Below, in pieces: positions 57,101 to 64,000 of a stretch of 64,000 nucleotides of DNA. A program made the position numbers and the translations under genes. The DNA comes from Camarhynchus parvulus (lineage: Eukaryota; Chordata; Aves; Passeriformes; Thraupidae): positions 91,912,965 to 91,976,964 of the forward strand of contig NC_044572.1 in NCBI RefSeq assembly GCF_901933205.1. Direction: 5' to 3'. Numbering within the stretch: position 1 is the first letter of the stretch; each line of letters opens with the position of its first letter. The notes under the pieces were generated by a model. It made no database searches. It had not been told where the DNA came from and saw only the letters and a list, made by a program, of their open reading frames with translations.

Positions 57101-58438
57101 TATACAACAGGCCATTGATCTGCAGAAGCCCCCAGCTTGTATGTGAAATAAAAGTAACCACATGAGATCTTGGAACAACTGAAATTCCCCGTTGGGATAC
57201 TTAAGGGGCAGAGATCAGAGGAAGACTGGGCAAAGTTCTATGGGCTTGTTGACCCAGTTTATGGAGGTTTCTCTCCATGCCCCAACAGTCTAATGTTTCA
57301 GAATAAAATGGTGCTTAAAATGTACCTCCTCTGCTGTCTTGATCTATATTGTATTGCAGGTGAGGAGCTGAAGGGGCAAATTGATGGGCAGGGACATTTT
57401 CTCTGTAGTCTGTAGTGGCATGACTGATAGGTGGCTGAGAGTGTTTGTGAAATGTAATGAGTTCTCTGGGTACCCTTGGTCCAGCCCTAGACACCACACC
57501 TCTGTTTTGCTGGTGTAAATAATGTAAAACCTTCTCTACCTGGACAGGTCAGAATGTGTTTTGCTTCCACAATACCCATCTATTTCCCAAGCTGTGTTTT
57601 ACAGGGGACATAAGGGCTGGTGCTGAAGAAGCCGGTGGTGTGCAAGGCGGAGGAGGCCGTGTGGAGATACAGACCCGCATGAATTCCACGCTGTTGTCCA
57701 AGGGAGTTTCCCGTCGGAAAAGCAGTAGGAAATTCTCATCATCCGGCAACATCATATTTGCAAGCTGGATGTAAAACATTAAAAAAAATCTCCACAACAA
57801 AAAACAAACCCACACCATGAAAGTAAGTAAAGGAAAAAACTTGGGTAGCTACTGATCCAGTATATGAAATATAGGTTTGGCATGGAAATAAACTTGGAAA
57901 TGAACTCCAGACCAAAGGATTTGGCCAATGTAATACTCCGTGAGTCACCTCCTCTGCACCCAGGCTCTATCTGCCAGATCTCCCAAGTCTGCTACAGGTC
58001 TTAATCACAGAATGGTTTGGGTTGGAAGGGACCTTTAAAGGTCATCCAATATAACTTCCCTGCAATGGCAGGCACATCTTCAACTAGATCAGGTTGTTCA
58101 TAGCTCCATCCAACCTACCCTTTGATGTTTCCAGGGATGGGGCATCAACCAGCTCCCTGAGCAACTCCTTCCAGTCCTTCACCACCCTCATTTTAAAAAT
58201 GTCTTCCTTAATCTACTCTTAATCTATCCCCTTTTAGTTTAAAACTATTACCCCTTTTTCTATTCCTACAGACCCTATAAAAAGTCTGTTCTAATTCTCC
58301 ATCCTTCTATAAAAGAAATCCTGGTCTGGGGTTTGGCAGAGATACCTCTTGGATTTGCAAGCGTCCATCTGTGGTGACATCATAGACAGACATGAATTGC
58401 TCCTTCATCCTCTGAACTTCTTCTTCTGTGATGGTGCT
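41993..58438 (-). CDS. SCGN: Secretagogin, exons 3-11 (5' partial; spliced span)
   Basis: Secretagogin is a cytosolic hexa-EF-hand calcium sensor of the calbindin/calretinin group. It is expressed in pancreatic islet and neuroendocrine cells and neurons, and is linked to SNAP25 and regulated exocytosis. Nine minus-strand exons join as 58438-58346, 57764-57675, 56777-56721, 55849-55772, 46143-46088, 44634-44589, 44476-44417, 43534-43466 and 42121-41993: 678 nt, or 225 residues plus TAG. By human numbering (from memory) these are residues 52-276 with no indel. EF loops lie at 71-82, 118-129, 162-173, 210-221 and 254-265; EF-hand 1 is missing because exons 1-2 are outside the window. All introns are phase 0 except exon 7/8, which splits an Arg codon. 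The C-terminus ends CLGLKINP, as in mammals. No frameshift or internal stop is seen, so the gene looks functional. No signal peptide or membrane segment is visible in the part present. Confidence 0.96.
43466..43534 (-). CDS. SCGN: SCGN exon 10 (rest of EF-hand 5)
   Basis: This 69-nt exon encodes 23 residues, beginning [18 protein letters not shown] and ending MELVK. With exon 9 it completes the EF-hand 5 loop [12 protein letters not shown]. Loop position 5 is Thr rather than an acidic residue, as I recall for mammals too. The acceptor is TTCCTTCTTTCAG and the donor AAG|GTATCT. The last codon gives Lys where I recall Gln in human. Confidence 0.95.
43639..43888 (-). mobile_element. CR1 fragment in SCGN intron 9
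   Basis: The plus strand reads CACAGAATCATGAAATGGTT, then TGGGTTGGAAGGGACATTAA, the reverse complement of the CR1 3' end. CR1-like sequence continues through CACCTTCCACTACCCCAGGT and the AAGAATTTCTTCCCAATATC block. The copy is in the same orientation as SCGN and lies between exons 9 and 10, its 3' end about 105 bp from the exon 10 acceptor. The far end is approximate. Confidence 0.88.
44417..44476 (-). CDS. SCGN: SCGN exon 9 (start of EF-hand 5)
   Basis: This 60-nt exon encodes [20 protein letters not shown]. It is the entering helix and first two loop residues of EF-hand 5, the loop being split by an intron between positions 2 and 3. The acceptor is TCCTCTCTGTATGCAG and the donor GTT|GTGAGT. 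The strongest match to the mammalian protein is [12 protein letters not shown], with His for the first Tyr here. Confidence 0.95.
44589..44634 (-). CDS. SCGN: SCGN exon 8 (linker after EF-hand 4)
   Basis: This 46-nt exon starts with the last base of the split Arg codon, then reads [15 protein letters not shown]. That 15-residue stretch is identical to the mammalian sequence as I remember it. The acceptor is CTCTCCATTCAG and the donor GAT|GTAAGT is consensus. Only 112 bp separate it from exon 9. Confidence 0.95.
46088..46143 (-). CDS. SCGN: SCGN exon 7 (EF-hand 4 loop)
   Basis: This 56-nt exon encodes [18 protein letters not shown] plus two bases of an Arg codon. The EF-hand 4 loop is [12 protein letters not shown], with Asp rather than Glu at position 12; as I recall, mammalian secretagogin has the same residue. 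The acceptor is CTTGATTTATAG and the donor AAG|GTAGGA. This is the only phase-2 boundary in the visible gene, and the split codon (AG|G) is restored by exon 8. Confidence 0.95.
46469..46488 (+). repeat. Poly(A) run in SCGN intron 7
   Basis: Twenty consecutive A on the plus strand, hence poly(T) on the SCGN sense strand. No retrogene or SINE body is recognisable next to it. Confidence 0.9.
52416..52438 (+). other. G-quadruplex motif in SCGN intron 6
   Basis: Four or more G-runs of at least three, separated by one to four bases (G7-A-G4-A-G2-T-G3-A-G3). They fit the standard G3+N1-7 pattern. The G-rich strand is the template strand for SCGN transcription. Confidence 0.7.
55772..55849 (-). CDS. 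SCGN: SCGN exon 6 (linker to EF-hand 4)
   Basis: This 78-nt exon encodes 26 residues, beginning [18 protein letters not shown] and ending LEEYTDTM. It supplies the exiting helix of EF-hand 3 and the entering helix of EF-hand 4. FLRDLFL and KLEEYT match the mammalian protein; the middle (QHNKMVAEV against human HHKKAISEA, from memory) is more divergent. The acceptor is CTCTCTTTTCTTACGACAG and the donor ATG|GTAAGA. A 9.6-kb intron follows. Confidence 0.95.
56721..56777 (-). CDS. SCGN: SCGN exon 5 (EF-hand 3 loop)
   Basis: This 57-nt exon encodes [19 protein letters not shown]. It holds a fully canonical EF-hand 3 loop, [12 protein letters not shown], with acidic residues at 1, 3 and 12, Gly at 6 and Ile at 8, so calcium binding is expected. 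The acceptor is CCCCATTCAG and the donor AAA|GTAAGT matches consensus. It is phase 0 on both sides. Confidence 0.95.
57675..57764 (-). CDS. SCGN: SCGN exon 4 (linker between EF-hands 2 and 3)
   Basis: This 90-nt exon encodes 30 residues, beginning [18 protein letters not shown] and ending NSVEFMR. It is the conserved linker after EF-hand 2 and the entering helix of EF-hand 3; [11 protein letters not shown] is a strong secretagogin signature. The acceptor follows a T-rich tract (TTTTTTTTAATGTTTTACATCCAG). The donor reads CGG|GTCTGT, which has C at +3 and T at +4 and is the weakest donor in the gene. The frame stays open for 41 codons past it. The junction agrees with the human protein, where I recall Gln at the last position and the next exon starting IWR. 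Confidence 0.93.
58003..58314 (-). mobile_element. CR1 fragment in SCGN intron 3
   Basis: Starts ATCACAGAATGGTTTGGGTT on the plus strand (reverse of the CR1 3' end). It runs through GGACCTTTAAAGGTCATCCA, CCAGGGATGGGGCATCAACC, the CCCCTTTTAGTTTAAAACTA region and the ACAGACCCTATAAAAAGTCT region. About 310 bp, sense with respect to SCGN. Its 5' side ends roughly 30 bp from the exon 3 splice donor, so it fills more than half of this 581-bp intron. Confidence 0.9.
58346..58438 (-). CDS. SCGN: SCGN exon 3 (EF-hand 2)
   Basis: This 93-nt exon encodes 31 residues, starting [12 protein letters not shown] and ending DGRLQIQE. It carries the entering helix of EF-hand 2 ([11 protein letters not shown]) and the whole 12-residue loop ([12 protein letters not shown]), with Asp at 1 and 5, Gly at 6 and Glu at 12. 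The acceptor is a pyrimidine-rich stretch ending GGCAG; the donor is GAG|GTATCT. It is the most divergent exon relative to the human protein as I recall it (human has TTQDASKDGRIRMKE over the loop), but the length is the same. It is the first SCGN exon in the window; the 5.5 kb upstream holds no exon I can recognise. Confidence 0.93.
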
Positions 58439-59517
58439 CTGCCATGGGGAAAACAAAAAGTGCATAAAAATTGCTGAGGACACCAGAAGACCCTCCTGGA
58501 AGAAATCTCTCCTCACTCACAAATAATCACCAGGAGCAGTGCATCCTTACAGTTGGGGGTAATGCTTTTAAAAACCCACAGACACACCATTGTGGATGAT
58601 TTTTTGGAAATAAGTCCTATGTGCATGCTTGCAGCTACTAAGTTTTCAGTTGGAAGATCAGTGTTTGGAAACCCCAAAATATTTCAGTGATGCCTGCTTC
58701 TTTACCCAACTGTTCCCATTATATCACTGGGCTTTGGTTTTGCTCAAGTGTGTGTTACAGCAGTTTCCATGCTGCTTGTTTTTAACTTGTGCTTTTCAGG
58801 AAGATATCCTCATCCTTGAATGACATCTCTGCAGTTCATTAGATCATCAGCCTTGAAAGGTGTCAGTGGAGCTAGATTGTTGCTTATTATTGCCTGTCAG
58901 CTGATTTAAGCCCTGGCACCAAGCCCTGTCAGTGTTTCTGGGTTAATAGCACAGAATTTCAAGCAATTGACATTCTCTTTGTATCTGCTCAACCCCATAA
59001 TCGATTTATACATAGTGAGGAGTTCTCCAGACTTGCCAGGTTATGTGTTTTGACAGGCATCGCTGTGACAGGTGAAATACAATGCTTAGGTTCATCAGGC
59101 ATGGTTTCTTTAGCAGAAACCACGAGGATACCCACTCTGATTGGACTATACAAAATACAATTTCCTCACAATGTGAAAAGGCTTCCAGTCATATGAGCTT
59201 AGTGGCTGGGCTGGGAAGCTCACCTAGTTAATCTTCCCAAGCAATTAAGACCCATGTTACCCTCACCATGCACATTGAGTGGGTCCTGGCTTCTCTCCCA
59301 ATTGTGTAGGAGTTGGCCCTCTCTGGGAGGAGAGGGAAGGAAGGGAGAAGGATAACCCACACTGGATTGTGGCATACCTTTGTAGAAATTTTTACAAGAC
59401 AAGAAATTACTTTCTTCCCAATCCCTGAATAAAAGTCCTTCAAAGTTTTTACCATCTCTACAACCAGGTGGATGTGGGACTGCAGCTATTCCTTCCTGGG
59501 TATTCATTCTTTCCAGC

Positions 59518-59583
59518 TGCTATTGAAGCTCCATTATGTTGTACACTCCCTGCTATTGAAGATCCATAATATTGTACACTCCC
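59518..59583 (+). repeat. 33-bp tandem duplication
   Basis: Two adjacent 33-bp copies, 59518-59550 and 59551-59583, both starting TGCTATTGAAG and ending TTGTACACTCCC. They differ at three positions (units 12, 18 and 21). Probably a replication-slippage duplication in intron 2. Confidence 0.9.
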
Positions 59584-61185
59584 CGTTTTATCACTGTGAC
59601 ACAAAGCCATGAGTGACTTTCCCAAATTACCCAGTGCACAGCTCCATGCAGTGCAGAGCCCTTGGGACGCATTCTTGCTGTGTAACTCCAAGGGTGGCAG
59701 CTCCCAGTCTGGGGATGAAACACCAAGCAGGGATGCCACGGGATGCACCCAAGGTGGCAGGCCCCAGGAAGAGTGGCTGAGTAGGTCCCAGGGCATGCCT
59801 GCAGGATCCTCCTTTCCCACAGTGGTGTCCAGAAAATTCTGTGGGCTTGAGTGTTGAGGGTACAGCTCATCACTGAACATACACTTTGGTTTTCTCTCCC
59901 CTTGGCATTGTAACTCAGCCCCATGCTATTTAAATTGCCTTTTGACAGCCCCTTGACACTTTGAGACACCTCCCAGGAGTTAGGCAAGCCTAGCAGTTGC
60001 CAACTTCAATAGGCTTGCAAAGTACTCTGAAATGATCCTCTCTCAAGCCCAGGAGGATGAGTTATTTCCAAAATGATAATCACATTTTGGAATCACAGCT
60101 GATATTTGAAATGTGTACTGTGCATATCAAACTAGTCATTTGTTAAAATGCTTATTGCTCAACTTGGTGTCAGCTATTAACCACCACTTCACTGAGCTAT
60201 CCTGTGGCAGGGACATTGTTACCTGCATAAAAATACAACAGCCTTCTTCTTTTTATATTCTGATTTAAACTATATGATATATCAAGTAAATGCCTGGAGT
60301 ATTTACAATATTTACACAGCTCCAAAAGCTTTTAGTCCAAGGGGTTACACTACAGTGGATTTTTCAATCTGGACAATCTTCATATCTTCATAAATATTCT
60401 ACTTATGAAACAAAACTGGTAATAGTTCTATCAAAACCCAGCCTTTACTCACAATGAATAAAATAATAAAGTGCAAACTGGCTTTCCCAAGGTGCATGTT
60501 CAAGACAAAATTATTCCGATATTAAAAATTTTTACACTAAGAACAATACACCTTGTGTTATGACCATTAGGTTTCAAAGGGGATTTTACCAAAAAAAACC
60601 AAAACTCAGAAGACTGAAAAACCCCAACAGATCAAATAAGATATTCCAAACAGAAACTAAGGTTGGGAGATCAGGTTTTCAAGACTGACCTACTGGTGGT
60701 GCAAATAAGTAGCTTGCTCTATTTTCCTTTCTACTCCAAAAACATTTAAAAGGCTGGAAAAACTCCAAAATGTACCTGATCTGTTCCCCTTGTTCAAGCA
60801 AGGACATGATCTGAGGACTCAACTCACCCCACCAGCAAGAAGGCTGGGGCTGCATAAGAAGTTGGAAGGGTTCACAGGCAGGACAGCTGACCCCAACTGA
60901 CTCAAAAGATATACCATACTGTATGGTGTGGTGGTCAGCATATAAAGCTGGGGGAAGAAGGAGGAAAAAAAAAGTGTGGCATTTGTCTTCTGAAGTCAGA
61001 ATGATGGAACTTTGCTTTCCCAGACATGGCTGTACAGCTGCCTGCCCTTGGGAATTGGTGAATGAATTCTTCATTTTGCTCTGGCTTGTGCCCTTGGGTT
61101 TTGCTTTACCTATTAAAATATCTTTATCTCAACCCATGAGTTTTCCCACTTTACTTTTCTGATTCTCTCTCCCATTTCACTGGAG

Positions 61186-61211
61186 AGTGAGTGAGTGGAG
61201 TGAGTGAGTGG
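61186..61211 (+). repeat. (GAGT)n short tandem repeat
   Basis: Two blocks of GAGT repeats separated by GGA, in the probable SCGN intron 2. Confidence 0.8.
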
Positions 61212-63226
61212 CTGTGTGGGGCTGCCTGCTGTGTTAAATCATGATGTAACAAAGAGCAGTATACAAACATGTGCCTCTTGTCTCATAGGATGGAACAGGA
61301 GGAAATGGCTTTGCAGCAAGTAAAAGTCTGTAGCTGAGCACATCGTCATTAGAAAATGCTGCCTTAATTATGTTGCCTGGCTCAAGCAACAGATCCTTAA
61401 CCAGTTTCAAAGGTTTGCAAAGCTTTCCCTTTTGTGAGGGTTTAAGTGAATGCTGTTGCATCCTTTCCAGTCACTCTGTACAGAGAAGCCTTCCTTGTAA
61501 TTCCTTGTTTCCCTGGTGCACGCACCTCCCTAAATTTGTGGATGATGTGTGGTTTCCAAGGGCTGCTGCATGTTCTCACTGCAGCCAGGAAAGAAATCTT
61601 CACTACTTACCATGAGAAGGCCAGATAATTTTTATTCTCATAAAGGACACAGTTTAAAATATTGCCATGACTTTGTTCACATAGTTTTCAGGGTTAACAA
61701 GTAAATTTCTTACTACAGATGTTCTTCCATAGAGTTTAAGAGAGAAAAGCTTCTGTGCTTCAAGTTACCATAACAAATAAATTTTTTCCTTTCTCCTTTC
61801 CATGTCCAGTCTCTGTCTTCCCTTTTGTGAAAACCCTTTAGAAGTATTTGTAGCATCACAAAGGTAATATGGTTTTTAATAGTGTTTTTAATCACAGAAA
61901 GGGTATGATAACTTTTTTAAAAATTTCTGCAGCATTTTATTTCTTTGTCATGGCTGGTTATGATTTAGAAACCTGGCTGTAATCTATCTTCTTTGTTACT
62001 CCATTCCTTTTATATTGTTGCACTCTTTGCCTCATGCTGACTAATTAAATTTTTGTTCCTTAAGGGATTCATGTGCTCGGCAGAATTTTGCCTTGATGAA
62101 AACACAGTTATGAGTCACTTGGTTTGGAGGGCAAAAAGTGAATGGAGCACTGCTAGGCCTTTCCTACTCGATGAAATGGGATGTCTCATTTAATGCCTGC
62201 TGGTCAAGAAAATCCTGTAATAAATTGATTTATTTTTCCTTCTTGACATGATTTTAGAAGCAAGCTGCTATATTGATTAGGGTATAAAAAAAGATGAAAC
62301 TACATTTAAGTGACTATTATACCCTGTTTCTTGAAAACAACCTAGAGAATTTTCTGAAAATGCTGGCTCAAATACGTGTCTTCTAGTGTTTCAGCCAAAT
62401 ATGATAGAAGGGCTAAGGGTCCCACAGATAAAGAGTTCCTACAAGATCTATGAAAATAAATTGTGTCTGCCAAGAAGGGAAGCTGGAAAAGAAAACCAAC
62501 AACTATTATCACGCCAGAAGTCACACAGTACAGATATGAAGCCAGCAAGGACCAGATGAGAGACATCAGTAATGTACGCTTTGACTTTAGAAGAAGAACC
62601 TTTCATTTTTGGGCCAAATATTTCTTCATTGTAAAAACTAATCTCATTAATGATTTTGTTACCCCCATGTAGTTGTAGGTTGGATTGCCTTCATAATTGT
62701 TGGTTTTCACCCTACACCTCCAAGGCCAATTTCTCCTTTGGGCCAATCTTTCTCCCTTAACTTCAGTGCTTTCACTTGAGAATTTGGCCCTGTACTTTGG
62801 TTAGGATTTACTGTACTCCTGCATGTGACAATAGATGAGCACTTACCCTGTCATCCCACATAGTGTTTTTGGTTTCTTCTCTAACTCTCATCAGCACAAA
62901 TGTGGGAAAGCTTTTTTCCCATAGTAGACACTAGCATCCAACAAAGGCTACTTCAGTCTTCCCTGTGCCATCATGGTTTTGTGGTTAGGTTTTGGACAGG
63001 TTCTCTGTTCTCTCCTCTCTGCTGGGCTGAAAGTTGTTTGATGTGCATTTGGGTGATGAAAACATATTGTGTCATTTCTACCATAGGTATGTTGAGTTAG
63101 CATTAAGAAATACCTCGAGGCACTTCCATGCCTTAATGTGGATGAACAGGATTAGGAGCTGGCCAGGATAATGAAGGCTGATGGAAGCCACACCTAAAGA
63201 AAGAACTCTATTTGGCAATAATCAGA

Positions 63227-63420
63227 ATGATAGAATGGTTTGGGTTGAAAGGAACTCAAAGATCATCCAGTTCCAACATCTTCCCCTAGACTAGGTTGCT
63301 CAAAGCTCCATCCAACCTGAACACTTCCAGGGATGGAGCATCCATAGCTTCCTTGGGCAAACCTGTTCCAGGGCCTCTCCATCCTAACAGGAAAGAATTC
63401 TGTCCTAATATTTAAAGAGC
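63227..63420 (-). mobile_element. CR1 fragment upstream of SCGN exon 3
   Basis: The plus strand starts GATAGAATGGTTTGGGTTGA, then AAGGAACTCAAAGATCATCC, and continues with CR1 sequence to about 63420. It is in the same orientation as SCGN, in what is probably intron 2. The far boundary is approximate. Confidence 0.87.
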
Positions 63421-64000
63421 CAGGATTGCCTGGGGGTTAGAATTCTGAAATATTCTGAATGTGGATGCAAGCTGATTGCTTTCTCCTAGGGATCTTCTTG
63501 CTATTCACCGGCTGGTCACCATTGACTTTAGGTCTCTTGGGGTGGTAAAGCACAGGGGAAGTCTGCCTTGGATGGCTTTGAGGCTGACTGATATTTTGGC
63601 CATTAAACTTGTTTGACTAGCTGTTGCATTCCTGGCCATGCTAAATTATACATATTATTTAGACAGACAATGCAGTGTACAAGGCAAGGATGAAGTGCAA
63701 GAGTAGCTGGAGGGTGTTTCTATTCTTTGGAAGTAAAAAGCAAAGACAAATCCCTAATGGCTGCTCAGAGTGAGCTCCAGAGGATTAACTTCAGTCCCTT
63801 CCAGTCATAAGTATCCGTGTGGTTTTCAGGCAGGAGGGATTTAAACAAGACTAATACCTGTCTTGTCTGATCAAATCTATACTTCAACAATTGTTGTGGT
63901 CTTCTATATACTTACAGTCAGGTGCAGGCAACCATCCTTTATCTGAAAGTTTTCTATCTAATTTGAGTATAATTTAGGCAAAGTGAAATACATTTCTGAG

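Larger units (their letters stand above)
58439..64000 (-). other. SCGN: Probable SCGN intron 2 (partial)
   Basis: Sequence 5' of exon 3 up to the window edge. I looked on the minus strand for the expected EF-hand 1 exon (a D-x-D-x-x-G-x-I loop with KEL) and found none. It holds the 33-bp duplication, the GAGT repeat and one CR1 fragment. There is no CpG island that would mark a promoter. Confidence 0.65.

Noticed and set aside
59220..59507. Minus-strand ORF with a GTATGC donor-like end, considered as SCGN exon 2
   Set aside because: The sequence (KNFEGLLFRDWEESN) does not resemble the EF-hand 1 region, which should carry a D-x-D-x-x-G loop.

Overview
The window looks like vertebrate nuclear DNA, almost certainly from a bird. 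It is moderately AT-rich and CpG-poor, with coding limited to short exons bounded by GT/AG sites. Its recognisable interspersed repeats are all CR1 retrotransposon copies, several ending in the avian CR1 tail (Gln/Arg-rich reverse-transcriptase relics, then copies of an ATTCTATG-like octamer). There is no sign of bacterial-style operons, plasmids or CRISPR.

One gene can be supported: secretagogin (SCGN), a six-EF-hand calcium sensor of neuroendocrine cells, on the minus strand. Nine exons lie between 58438 and 41993. Joined, they give 225 residues plus a TAG stop, and they align from end to end without a gap to what I recall as residues 52-276 of the 276-residue human protein. Exon count, intron phases and junction positions fit the 11-exon mammalian gene, so exons 1-2 (N-terminus and EF-hand 1), the promoter and any CpG island should lie beyond 64000. 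A poly(A) signal at 41561-41556 (minus) gives a plausible 3' end near 41535.

Layout: 1-41534 is apparently gene-free downstream DNA. It holds a 146-bp TCTCC tract (9990-10135), a (TG)n (15009-15043), a perfect 12-bp hairpin (25750-25780), a truncated and frameshifted CR1 (about 27000-27984), a CR1 tail (about 33561-33612) and A-rich tracts. 41535-58438 is SCGN, with one 9.6-kb intron and seven shorter ones; CR1 fragments sit in two of the short introns. 58439-64000 is probably SCGN intron 2, with a 33-bp tandem duplication and another CR1 fragment.

I found no novel system. The observations most worth checking are the non-consensus splice donor after SCGN exon 4, the in-frame proline-rich read-through behind it, and the CR1 insertion about 30 bp from the exon 3 donor. 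Exon calls come from reading the sequence against remembered secretagogin; no alignment or expression data were available.
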